Assembly (NCBI GenBank): GCA_902158745.1
Contig: CABGHH010000031.1
Location: 1-12,561 of the forward strand
Source: Candidatus Methanolliviera sp. GoM_asphalt
GTDB taxonomy: Archaea > Halobacteriota > Methanoliparia > Methanoliparales > Methanoliparaceae
Length of the DNA: 12,561 bases
Direction of reading: 5' to 3'
A model generated the notes under the pieces. That model searched no databases and was not told where the DNA came from. It saw only the letters and a program-made list of their open reading frames with translations. Within the stretch, counting starts at the first letter, position 1; every line of letters begins with the position of its first letter. Below, one piece after another: positions 1 through 6,428 of the stretch. The position numbers and the translations under genes are program-made.

Positions 1-84
1 TTCAATGAAATTTTCAATGTCCTCAAAAATCTTCGATTTTTGGGATCCCACAACGAAGTCGTCAGGAGAAAAAGAACAAATCAT
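1..84 (-). CDS. Possible 5' end of an unidentified gene, cut by the window edge
   Basis: On the minus strand a frame is open from an ATG at 84 to the window edge (28 codons, beginning MICSFSPDDFVVGSQKS). A second minus-strand frame, offset by one base, is open from about 208 down to a TGA at 62-64. It ends in residues DDLFFFS, just where the first frame reads FSPDDFVV. Together they could be one frameshifted gene, or chance open frames. No Shine-Dalgarno site precedes the ATG, and I do not recognise the product. The plus-strand frame over 5-187 has no better support. Low confidence. Confidence 0.2.
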   Translation of the reverse strand, partial: MICSFSPDDFVVGSQKSKIFEDIENFIE

Positions 85-200
85 CACTAGATTTTCGGAC
101 TGTGCCGCACCACTTCAACCAATTTTTAATTTTAAACTCCTCATTGGTTTTGAACAGAGAACTCGGATAAACTTTATAACCTATTAACCTATAACAAGAA

Positions 201-208
201 TTATATAA
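201..208 (+). promoter_or_regulatory. Candidate TATA box for the MBL-fold hydrolase gene
   Basis: TTATATAA lies about 40 bases before the preferred ATG at 248, in an A/T-rich stretch. The upstream purines (CAAGAA) could serve as a BRE. A TATA box here would place initiation near 230. A second A/T-rich element (TTTATAA, about 173-179) is an alternative. Judged by eye only. Confidence 0.4.
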
Positions 209-247
209 ATGGTGTATTCTATCTTGACGCCATCAACGGGAGAGAAA

Positions 248-913
248 ATGTTCACAATCACAACCATATACGACGACTATAGATATAAAAGCAGTTTAAA
301 GGCCGCACACGGATTTTCTTGTTTCATCGAAGAAGAAAATTTACTGTTTGATACCGGGGGAGATGGAGAGATACTGCTTGAAAATATGGATAACCTTGGA
401 ATAAATCCAAAGGATATCAAAAGGATCGTGATCTCCCATGCCGACTGGGATCACATCGGTGGTCTCTTTGATCTTCTTGATCTTAACCCAGACGTAGACG
501 TCTATGGTATGAGGGCGTTTCCTTCTAAGACGCTCAAAGAGATAAAGGAAAGATCCAATTTGATACTTGTAGAATCTTTTAGCCGTATTGTGAGCGATAT
601 CTATTCGACGGGTCCTCTCGGCACATTCATTAAAGAACAATCTTTGGCAATAAAGACGAGAAAAGGGTTTTTAATTGTATCCGGTTGTGCACATCCACAT
701 ATCTCCACCATCATCGAATCGGTATCGAAAGAAGGAGACGTCTTCGGCGCAATGGGGGGATTTCATTCCGTCAATAAAAGAGATTTGGATTCACTGAAAG
801 ATTTATCCTTTTTGGCTCCTTCTCACTGTACAGATTCGTTGGATGAAATAAGAAGCGCATATCCAGAGACTTTTCAAGAGAACGGTGTGGGAAGATCGTT
901 CTCTTTTGAATAG
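248..913 (+). CDS. Metallo-beta-lactamase fold hydrolase (COG1237-like)
   Basis: The 221-residue protein is a soluble metal-dependent hydrolase of the metallo-beta-lactamase superfamily. Visible motifs are LLFDTGG at 32-38, the metal site H64-A-D66-W-D68-H69, a second histidine motif GCAHPH (H149), GGFH (H173) and PSHC (H193). The GCAHP, GGFH and APSHC blocks are typical of the COG1237 group, which includes proteins annotated as ribofuranosylaminobenzene 5'-phosphate synthase-like; the actual substrate is not deducible here. ATG 248 is preferred over ATG 209 because GGGAGAG lies just before it and 209 overlaps the likely TATA element. The ferredoxin-MinD gene follows after 37 bases, so the two are probably co-transcribed. 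Confidence 0.85.
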   Translation: MFTITTIYDDYRYKSSLKAAHGFSCFIEEENLLFDTGGDGEILLENMDNLGINPKDIKRIVISHADWDHIGGLFDLLDLNPDVDVYGMRAFPSKTLKEIKERSNLILVESFSRIVSDIYSTGPLGTFIKEQSLAIKTRKGFLIVSGCAHPHISTIIESVSKEGDVFGAMGGFHSVNKRDLDSLKDLSFLAPSHCTDSLDEIRSAYPETFQENGVGRSFSFE

Positions 914-950
914 TATTAAATCGAACAAAAAATAGGAGATTTTAGATTAA

Positions 951-1820
951 ATGAAGGAAGTAGCAATCGTCAGCGGAAAGGGGGGAACGGGAAAGACCTC
1001 TGTTACAGGGTCTTTTATCGTCCTTGCACGTGAAGATAAGTTAGATATTGTCTTTGCAGATTGTGATGTCGATGCCCCAAATCTTCACCTATTATTCAAA
1101 TCGGAGCTGATGGATAGAGAGGAATATCATGGATCTAGGTCTGCAGAGATCAAAGAAGAAGAATGTATCGAATGTGATATCTGTGTGGATAACTGCAGAT
1201 TCGGTGCGATAGAAGATTATAAGGTAGATCCGATCTTGTGTGAGGGGTGCGGTGTCTGTAACCTCGTATGTCCCTCTGATGCCGTTTGGATGAGAGATAG
1301 GATTTCAGGTTATATATTTACTTCAAAGACCGATTATGGCCCGATGGTTCACGGCTTACTTCGTGCGGGCGAGGAAAGTTCCGGCAAGATAGTGGCAGAA
1401 ATCAGAAGTAAGAGCAGAACAATTGCCGAAAGAGATGATCGTGATCTGATAATGATAGATGCCGCGGCAGGCATCGGATGTCAAGTCATCGCGTCGCTGT
1501 CAGGTGTCAACATCGCCTTGATCGTAACTGAACCCACAAAATCGGGATTACATGATTTAGAGAGGATCATAGGGCTGGTAAAACATTTTGAGATAACTCC
1601 TCTCGTCTGTATAAATAAATACGATCTAAATGAGGATATGGCGGAAGAGATAGAAGACTATTGTGAAAAGAATGAGTTGGGAATATTAAAAAAAATCCCC
1701 TTCGATAGAAGTGTGGAAGGGGCAATAAATGCGGGTATTCCTGTGGTGAAGCACGATGAAAACTGTGGGGCATCTAAAGCCTTAATCGAGATGTGGGGGG
1801 AATTCTCAGAATATTTATGA
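951..1820 (+). CDS. MinD-family P-loop ATPase with inserted 2x[4Fe-4S] ferredoxin domain
   Basis: The 289-residue protein belongs to the COG1149 type of MinD-superfamily ATPase. It has a deviant Walker A, GKGGTGKTS, at residues 9-17, and DCDVDAPN at 37-44. A bacterial-type ferredoxin insertion follows, with C72-C75-C78-C82 and C97-C100-C103-C107, each last Cys in CxxCxxCxxxC spacing. The ATPase fold then resumes with LIMIDAAAGIGC (switch II-like) and a nucleotide-base region near VCINKYDLN. These proteins are thought to couple ATP-driven conformational change to Fe-S or metal cofactor handling; the exact role is unproven. AGGAGAT sits about 13 bases before the ATG. Such ATPases often occur in tandem pairs, but here there is one copy, convergent with an Mrp gene whose stop codon is separated by a single base. 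Confidence 0.9.
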   Translation: MKEVAIVSGKGGTGKTSVTGSFIVLAREDKLDIVFADCDVDAPNLHLLFKSELMDREEYHGSRSAEIKEEECIECDICVDNCRFGAIEDYKVDPILCEGCGVCNLVCPSDAVWMRDRISGYIFTSKTDYGPMVHGLLRAGEESSGKIVAEIRSKSRTIAERDDRDLIMIDAAAGIGCQVIASLSGVNIALIVTEPTKSGLHDLERIIGLVKHFEITPLVCINKYDLNEDMAEEIEDYCEKNELGILKKIPFDRSVEGAINAGIPVVKHDENCGASKALIEMWGEFSEYL

Positions 1821-1821
1821 C

Positions 1822-2649
1822 TCACTCATAAAATTTGATTACCTTCTCTGCGAGATCCTTGAAGATATCTATGTTATCCGAGTTATCATTATCGATGATC
1901 ATCGGTCTTCCTGCTTCTCCACCGTCACATATCTTTTTGTCCAGCGGAATTCTTCCCAAGAATGGCAGACCAAATTCTTCCGCAGTTCGTTCTCCACCAC
2001 CCTCACCGAATATATCGACCCGCTCACCGCAGTGTGGGCATATAAAACCGCTCATGTTCTCGATGATTCCGATGATTGGGATGCTCATCTTCTGTGCAAA
2101 CCCTACTGCTTTTCTCGAATTTAGAAGTGCAACGCTTTGGGGAGTTGTCACAATGATCGAACCATCTGCGCCGGTGAGTTGGGCAATGCTGATCGATTCA
2201 TCTCCTGTGCCTGGCGGTAAATCAACGATGAGGTATTCTATATTACCCCATTGAGCATCCTGCAAAAACTGTTTGATCGCATTGTACTTCATAGGCCCCC
2301 TCCATATAATAGGTGCGTCGCTGTCTGGGACCAAAAAAGCCATGGATATCACTTTCAATCCTGGTGGTACGATAGCTGGAAGTATCTTCCCTTCCGGCGT
2401 GGAATTCAGTTTTACATTTTCCATTCCGAGCAACTTTGGGATCGTTGGTCCGTGTATGTCCGCGTCCACCAACCCAACATCTTTACCAAACGAGTTCAAC
2501 GCATATGCAAGGTTTGCAGAGACCGTAGATTTTCCAACCCCCCCTTTGCCCGATATCACCATTATCGTATGCTTTATATGCTCTCTTAACTTATCTTGCT
2601 CCTCTTTTAGTTCCGCTTGAAAATCTCTCTCTTTTCCTTTTTCTGCCAC
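1822..2649 (-). CDS. Mrp/NBP35 (ApbC) family Fe-S cluster carrier ATPase
   Basis: The 275-residue cytosolic P-loop ATPase is of the Mrp/NBP35/ApbC family, which bind and transfer [4Fe-4S] clusters to apoproteins. The Walker A SGKGGVGKST spans 33-42, followed by the family signature VDADIHGPTIP (61-71), WRGPM (116-120), the switch region VDLPPGTGD (142-150) and ENMSGFICPHCG (197-208). The bridging cysteines C204 and C207 coordinate a cluster at a dimer interface in studied relatives. No N-terminal ferredoxin or DUF59 domain is present; the charged N-terminus (2-25) looks helical. The start is GTG, with GGAGG ten bases upstream. It follows the radical SAM gene by 28 bases and is probably its operon partner. 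Confidence 0.95.
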   Translation of the reverse strand: MAEKGKERDFQAELKEEQDKLREHIKHTIMVISGKGGVGKSTVSANLAYALNSFGKDVGLVDADIHGPTIPKLLGMENVKLNSTPEGKILPAIVPPGLKVISMAFLVPDSDAPIIWRGPMKYNAIKQFLQDAQWGNIEYLIVDLPPGTGDESISIAQLTGADGSIIVTTPQSVALLNSRKAVGFAQKMSIPIIGIIENMSGFICPHCGERVDIFGEGGGERTAEEFGLPFLGRIPLDKKICDGGEAGRPMIIDNDNSDNIDIFKDLAEKVIKFYE

Positions 2650-2677
2650 TTCTGATCATCCTCCTTTTCTTTATTCT

Positions 2678-3595
2678 TTATTTCATTACCCAATAATTCT
2701 TGTCTTGAAACACCCTTACTTTAATCTTTTTATCCTTCAGCAAATTTAGATATTTTATCACCTCATTTATCTCCATCGATAAGGCGCCCGAGATCTCATC
2801 GGTCGTACAAGGTCTCCTCCTTAATAAATTTAATATATTGCCTTCGGTCTCTTTGCCGACAAGTTTTATTCTGTCATCTTCGAATTCTGTTATCACCTCT
2901 GCACCGAGATACTTTGCCACATCATTCATCTTCTCCCAATCGACCGTCTTTGCAATATCCTCGATCGGCGGTCGTATCGGTGTGTTCAACTGTATCTTTT
3001 CTGCATCGATCGTTTCTAATACTCTTTTCATCGCGTCGATATCTTCTGGTCTGTCGTTGACGCCTTTGACGAGCATAATCTCGAGCCAGATCTCACCACT
3101 ATATCTTCTTGTAAACGACGTAAGCCCATCTATAATTTTTTCAATATTCAAAGACGGATGTGGTCTATCTATTGCATTAAATACATCCTCTGTCACTGCA
3201 TCCATCGATGGAATGATGATATCTGCAGGCATCAACTCTTTCTGCAGATCTTCGTCGAATAATAACGCTCCATTGGTTAGAACAACTACCGGAACATCGG
3301 AGATCTTCTTTGCCTCTTCGATCAATTTGCCGATATTATCGTTTAGCGTGGGCTCTCCAGAACCTGAAAAGGTGATGTAGTCAAATGGAGGAGGGTCATC
3401 CAAGAAATCCCTTAGATCTTTTATTATCTTCTCTTTCCTGATATATTCCCTCCTCTGAACGGTCTTATCCGTTGTTCTCCCCAATTGGCAGTAGATACAA
3501 TCAAAGCAACACGTCTTATAGGGAACTATATCTACACCCAGCGATAGTCCAAGTCTTCTCGACGGAACAGGACCGAAGATACTACTTATCTTCAT
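2678..3595 (-). CDS. Radical SAM protein (COG0731-like) with C-terminal winged-helix-like domain
   Basis: The 305-residue protein has the radical SAM cluster motif C29-x3-C33-x2-C36 (TCCFDCIYC) and the SAM-binding block FSGSGEPTLN (76-85), followed by a conserved VVLTNGALL strand. The opening FGPVPSRRLGLSLGVDIVP is characteristic of the COG0731 family. Some members are annotated as wyosine-pathway-like enzymes, but this tRNA activity cannot be assigned here. Residues from about 250 to the end (RRPCTTDEISGALSM) look like a small winged helix-turn-helix, a common extension of archaeal members. No ribosome binding site is seen; the upstream 20 bases are T tracts on the coding strand. The Mrp gene follows, so a link to Fe-S or cofactor biogenesis is plausible inference. 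Confidence 0.88.
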   Translation of the reverse strand: MKISSIFGPVPSRRLGLSLGVDIVPYKTCCFDCIYCQLGRTTDKTVQRREYIRKEKIIKDLRDFLDDPPPFDYITFSGSGEPTLNDNIGKLIEEAKKISDVPVVVLTNGALLFDEDLQKELMPADIIIPSMDAVTEDVFNAIDRPHPSLNIEKIIDGLTSFTRRYSGEIWLEIMLVKGVNDRPEDIDAMKRVLETIDAEKIQLNTPIRPPIEDIAKTVDWEKMNDVAKYLGAEVITEFEDDRIKLVGKETEGNILNLLRRRPCTTDEISGALSMEINEVIKYLNLLKDKKIKVRVFQDKNYWVMK

Positions 3596-3596
3596 G

Positions 3597-3619
3597 AAAA
3601 AATAAAAAAATAAAAAAAT
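3597..3619 (-). terminator. Oligo-T tracts, candidate archaeal terminator
   Basis: In the minus-strand direction, after the stop of the repeat protein gene at 3633, three runs of 6-7 T lie directly before the radical SAM ATG. Oligo-U tracts are known intrinsic terminators in archaea. The tract could end or attenuate the transcript from the two small Gly/Tyr genes. It would also leave the radical SAM gene without a Shine-Dalgarno site. Confidence 0.45.
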
Positions 3620-3632
3620 TCATCAACTTTTA

Positions 3633-4013
3633 TCAATACGGGTAAGATCTATATCCAGACTGATAAGGTCCATATCCAGACTGATAAGGTCCATATCCAG
3701 ACTGATAAGGTCCATATCCAGACTGATAAGATCCATATCCAGACTGATAAGATCCGTATCCAGACTGATAAGGTCCATATCCGTAAGATCCTCTACCGAA
3801 GCCTCTACCGAAGCCTCTACCGAAGCCTCTACCGAAGCCTCTACCGAAGCCGCTACCGAAGCCGCTACCGAAGCCGCTACCGAAACCGCTACCGAATCCT
3901 CTACCCGAAACGGGATTCATGTAACCCGGCACCGGAAATCCGGCGCAGTATCCAGCCCCTCTTCCGCTCATAGACCCGAAACCCCTTGGACCAGTTCCAT
4001 CTCCTCCTGGCAT
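3633..4013 (-). CDS. Gly/Tyr-rich low-complexity protein, DUF5320-like N-terminus
   Basis: This 126-residue protein begins MPGGDGTGPRGFGSMSGRGA, which matches the N-terminal signature of small DUF5320-type proteins (MPGxDxTGPxGxGxxTGRGxGxC). Those proteins often sit beside ferredoxin-MinD and Mrp genes in anaerobes. After C23 and MNP at 32-34, residues 40-75 are nine tandem tetrapeptides, four FGSG then five FGRG. Residues 81-122 are six heptapeptides of the form (P/S)YQSGY(G/R), ending SYPY. No transmembrane segment or coiled coil is seen. The function of the family is unknown. Composition (G, Y, F, R, S, Q only) resembles disordered RNA-binding or condensate-forming domains. Its start follows the upstream small gene by five bases, with GGAGGTGA as ribosome binding site overlapping that gene's end. 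Confidence 0.8.
   Translation of the reverse strand: MPGGDGTGPRGFGSMSGRGAGYCAGFPVPGYMNPVSGRGFGSGFGSGFGSGFGSGFGRGFGRGFGRGFGRGFGRGSYGYGPYQSGYGSYQSGYGSYQSGYGPYQSGYGPYQSGYGPYQSGYRSYPY
3648..3773 (-). repeat. Six tandem 21-bp coding repeats, (P/S)YQSGY(G/R)
   Basis: Six in-frame 21-bp units encode residues 81-122 of the Gly/Tyr-rich protein. On the plus strand the recurring core is CATATCCAGACTGATAAG. Units differ mainly at one base (GGTCC versus GATCC), switching Pro and Ser. The near identity indicates recent expansion by slippage or unequal recombination. Confidence 0.9.
3789..3896 (-). repeat. Nine tandem 12-bp coding repeats, FG(S/R)G
   Basis: Nine in-frame 12-bp units encode residues 40-75 of the same protein. 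The plus-strand unit is CCTCTACCGAAG (Arg form) or CCGCTACCGAAG (Ser form). Five Arg units and four Ser units are clustered rather than interspersed, suggesting two successive amplification events. Confidence 0.9.
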
Positions 4014-4018
4014 TTATT

Positions 4019-4282
4019 TCACCTCCTTCTTTCAATTTCTTCCTTGATTTCTCTTATTCTTCCTCTGATTCTCTCAAGATCGTCTCCCAATGCCCGTTCA
4101 TCCTCTTCCAACATCCTCAGTTCATCCCTCGAATCCATCTCCGGGGGTCTCTCAGGATAAGGAGCATTTCCGTACGGATATCCTGGCGGTCCTCCATAAT
4201 AAGGATTTCCGTATGTCCCTCTCATCCATCCGGGCATTCCTGTCGCATAGTACTGATACCTATTTCCATATCTTCCTGGCAT
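4019..4282 (-). CDS. Small Gly/Pro/Tyr-rich protein with C-terminal coiled coil, DUF5320-like
   Basis: The 87-residue protein begins MPGRYGNRYQYYATG and is rich in Gly, Pro and Tyr to about residue 45. It then has a highly charged helical tail from about 50 to 87 (MLEEDERALGDDLERIRGRI) with heptad-like Leu/Ile spacing, likely a coiled coil. This two-part layout is the usual form of DUF5320-like proteins. The downstream partner at 3633-4013 has lost the coiled coil and gained repeats. The ribosome binding site GGAGGTGA (4293-4300) is strong, ten bases before the ATG. Function is unknown; neighbours suggest a role near Fe-S or metal cofactor handling. Confidence 0.75.
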   Translation of the reverse strand: MPGRYGNRYQYYATGMPGWMRGTYGNPYYGGPPGYPYGNAPYPERPPEMDSRDELRMLEEDERALGDDLERIRGRIREIKEEIERRR

Positions 4283-4321
4283 TTTCCACTTTTCACCTCC
4301 TATATTGCGTATATGAGAACT

Positions 4322-4329
4322 ACTATAAA
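4322..4329 (-). promoter_or_regulatory. Candidate TATA box for the minus-strand small-protein operon
   Basis: TTTATAGT on the minus strand lies about 40 bases before the ATG at 4282 and 22 bases before the ribosome binding site. Initiation would fall near 4300, giving a short leader. It is divergent from the cmk promoter. Confidence 0.4.
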
Positions 4330-4370
4330 TAGTTTTCTATCATGTGCTTTGATCGAAATGATATCAAACC

Positions 4371-4380
4371 TTAAATAAAA
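4371..4380 (+). promoter_or_regulatory. Candidate TATA box for the cmk-cbf5 operon
   Basis: TTAAATAAAA is preceded by the purine/AC-rich CAAACC. It lies 31 bases before the TTG start of cmk, in the divergent intergenic region 4283-4410. Initiation would fall about 25 bases downstream. Confidence 0.4.
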
Positions 4381-4410
4381 GAAAGTCTTACTGAAGGTAG
4401 GATCTATGAA

Positions 4411-4938
4411 TTGAAGATCACAATAAGCGGTCATGCAGGAAGCGGAAAGACATCCGTCTCAAAGGAATTATCAAAGATAACCGGATTTAAGATGATCTCC
4501 GCTGGAGAGATCTTTAGAGATATGGCAGAAGAGAAGAAGATGTCCCTAAAAGCTTTCAGTAAATACGCAGAAGAGAGACCAAAGATAGATATACTGATAG
4601 ACGAGAGGCAGATCGAGCTTTCGAATAAGTTCAAAGACTGTATTGCTGAGGGGAGGCTCTCCGGGTGGAAGATAGAAGATGCAGATCTTAAAATATGGCT
4701 ATCTGCCCCTCTAAAAAATAGATTAAAAAGAATAATGGATAGAGAAGGAAAAGGATATGATAAAGTATTAAAAGAGACGAGAGGTAGGGAAAATAACGGA
4801 AGGATGCGGTACAAAAAGTTTTATGGGATAGATCTGGACGATCTCTCCATATACGATCTCATCATAAACACAGAGAAGTGGGATAAGAGAAGTGTCACAG
4901 AGATCATACTTAGAAGTTTAGAGTTGTGGAATAAATGA
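4411..4938 (+). CDS. cmk: Cytidylate kinase, archaeal type
   Basis: The 175-residue cytosolic kinase phosphorylates CMP and dCMP with ATP. The P-loop GHAGSGKTS spans 7-15, followed by the nucleotide-monophosphate region ISAGEIFRDMA (34-44), AEGRLSGW (79-86) and the lid-like segment with MDREGKGYDKV. The length of about 175 fits the short archaeal enzyme rather than the bacterial one of about 220. The start is TTG, preceded by GAAGGTAGGATC; the nearby ATG at 4406 reads into a stop at once. The stop codon overlaps the ATG of cbf5 by four bases, and cmk next to cbf5 is a recurring archaeal arrangement. Confidence 0.93.
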   Translation: MKITISGHAGSGKTSVSKELSKITGFKMISAGEIFRDMAEEKKMSLKAFSKYAEERPKIDILIDERQIELSNKFKDCIAEGRLSGWKIEDADLKIWLSAPLKNRLKRIMDREGKGYDKVLKETRGRENNGRMRYKKFYGIDLDDLSIYDLIINTEKWDKRSVTEIILRSLELWNK

Positions 4939-5873
4939 CAGGTTGCAGACCAGAAGATAGGCCCATTCGCCTATACATCCAAAAAGGAGTTATAAATCTT
5001 AATAAACCCTCTGGACCGACGAGCCACGAGGTGACCGCCTGGATAAAGAGGATCTTAGATCTGAAGAAGGTCGGCCATGGTGGGACGTTGGATCCAAGAG
5101 TCACCGGGGTTTTGCCGATAATGTTAGAAGATGCAACAAAGATCTCCCACATTTTGTTATCTTCAGATAAAGAATATGTGGGTTTGATGAGACTCCACAA
5201 AAGCGTCTCTGAGGCAAAATTGTTGAAGGTATTTTCGGAATTTGAAGGTCCAATATACCAGATGCCTCCCTTAAAATCTGCAGTCAAGAGAAGGCGCAGA
5301 AAGAGAATGATCTATAAAATGAATCTATTAGAGTTGGACGGAAAGGATCTCTTATTCAAAGTTCGTTGCGAATCCGGTACATATATAAGGGTTTTATGCC
5401 ACGAGATCGGAAAGTCCTTGGGCGTTGGTGCAAACATGTACGAGCTTAGAAGGACATTCTCCAATCCGTTCGGGGAGGACGAAGGGGTAACAATGCATGA
5501 TCTCATAGATTCTTACGTTCTGTGGAGAGAAGATGGAGAAGAAAAGTATTTAAGACGTAACATATTACCGATGGAGGATGCTTTAAAACATCTGCCAAAG
5601 ATTTATATAAAAGATTCGGCGGTGGATGCTATCTGCTACGGCGCATATCTGGCCGCTCCGGGAATTTTGAAGATAGAAAAAGATATAAGTGTTGGAGATA
5701 CAGTTGCCCTCTTCACGCGGAAGGAAGAGGTTGTGGCTCTTGCGATGGCCAAAATGCCTTTGAAAAGGGGTGGGTCATATAAAAAAGGGATCGTGGCCGA
5801 TACAAATCGGGTATTGATGCCTCCAAACACATATCCAAAATGTTGGAAGAGAGCCGGGGTGGCTGAGTGGTAA
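4935..5873 (+). CDS. cbf5: tRNA/rRNA pseudouridine synthase Cbf5 (H/ACA RNP catalytic subunit)
   Basis: The 312-residue enzyme isomerises uridine to pseudouridine, guided by H/ACA RNAs with Nop10, Gar1 and L7Ae. Motif I has HGGTLDPRVTGVLP with catalytic D53. LNKPSGPTSHEV (22-33), YQMPPLKSAVKRR and ESGTYIRVLCHEIG follow. The C-terminal part from about 228 (YIKDSAVDAICYGAYLAAPG) is a PUA domain ending VLMPPNTYPKCWK, where relatives usually stop. Here the frame continues seven codons (RAGVAEW) into the tRNA-Ser gene and ends on a TAA at 5871-5873, so the mRNA 3' end and tRNA 5' end share 21 bases. The ATG overlaps the cmk stop codon. The basic stretch KRRRRKR (about 118-124) is normal for the family. 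Confidence 0.96.
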   Translation: MTGCRPEDRPIRLYIQKGVINLNKPSGPTSHEVTAWIKRILDLKKVGHGGTLDPRVTGVLPIMLEDATKISHILLSSDKEYVGLMRLHKSVSEAKLLKVFSEFEGPIYQMPPLKSAVKRRRRKRMIYKMNLLELDGKDLLFKVRCESGTYIRVLCHEIGKSLGVGANMYELRRTFSNPFGEDEGVTMHDLIDSYVLWREDGEEKYLRRNILPMEDALKHLPKIYIKDSAVDAICYGAYLAAPGILKIEKDISVGDTVALFTRKEEVVALAMAKMPLKRGGSYKKGIVADTNRVLMPPNTYPKCWKRAGVAEW

Positions 5874-5936
5874 GGCGCAAGCCTGGAGAGCTTGTGTCCC
5901 TTTTGGGACGCAAGGGTTCAAGTCCCTTCCCCGGCG
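5853..5936 (+). tRNA. tRNA-Ser(GGA)
   Basis: This is an 84-base class II tRNA. The acceptor stem pairs GCCGGGG with CCCCGGC and has discriminator G. The anticodon arm CAAGC-CTGGAGA-GCTTG gives GGA (reads UCC/UCU). The long variable arm has the stem GTCCC/GGGAC with a TTTT loop, and the T arm is AAGGG-TTCAAGT-CCCTT. CCA is not encoded and no intron is present. Its first 21 bases are also the end of the cbf5 frame. Confidence 0.95.
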
Positions 5937-5974
5937 TCCTCAAAAATCAAAAGATTTGTGAATAAGGTGATGAA

Positions 5975-6424
5975 TTGGAAGAAGAATTAAAACATCTTGT
6001 CAGGATTGTGGATACCGATCTAAATGGTAATAAACAGGTCTTCATAGCTCTGACGGGAATAAAAGGAATCGGGATGAAGATATCCAAGATAATAGCTAAA
6101 AAGGCGGGTGTTGACCTATACACCAAACTTGGACTTCTTCCAGATGGTACGATAGAGAAGTTAAAAGAAGGGGTGGCTCAATTTGGTTCAAGCGCGCCTT
6201 CTTGGCTTTTAAATAGAAGAAAAGACTACTACACAGGAGAAGATAAGCATCTGATTGGTTCAGAGATTGATCTAACTTTCAGGGAGGATATAAACAGATT
6301 GAGGAAGATAAGGAGTTATCGAGGGATCAGGCATGAGCGTGGGCATAAAGTGAGGGGGCAGCGGACGAAATCTACAGGTCGGAAGGGTGTGGTGGTAGGA
6401 GTAAGAAGAAAGAAGATGAGGTGA
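5975..6424 (+). CDS. rpsM: 30S ribosomal protein uS13
   Basis: The 149-residue archaeal uS13 is a small-subunit head protein contacting 16S rRNA and the subunit bridge. The helix-hairpin-helix segment [20 protein letters not shown] (about 26-45) and the basic tail [18 protein letters not shown] plus TGRKG are diagnostic. The start is TTG, with AAGGTGATG five bases upstream; no in-frame ATG lies nearby. It opens the S13-S4-S11-RpoD block, 38 bases after tRNA-Ser. The S4 GTG follows four bases after its stop. Confidence 0.97.
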   Translation: MEEELKHLVRIVDTDLNGNKQVFIALTGIKGIGMKISKIIAKKAGVDLYTKLGLLPDGTIEKLKEGVAQFGSSAPSWLLNRRKDYYTGEDKHLIGSEIDLTFREDINRLRKIRSYRGIRHERGHKVRGQRTKSTGRKGVVVGVRRKKMR

Positions 6425-6428
6425 TCTT

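Noticed and set aside
5..187. 60-residue plus-strand open frame at the left edge
   Set aside because: No ribosome binding site, no recognisable motif, and it lies opposite the minus-strand frames that look slightly more protein-like.
2838..3380. 180-residue plus-strand open frame opposite the radical SAM gene
   Set aside because: Ser/Ile-rich translation typical of an antisense shadow; the opposite strand has clear radical SAM motifs.
3648..3896. Tandem repeats as a possible CRISPR array
   Set aside because: Units of 12 and 21 bp are contiguous without spacers and keep a coding frame, so they are protein-coding repeats.
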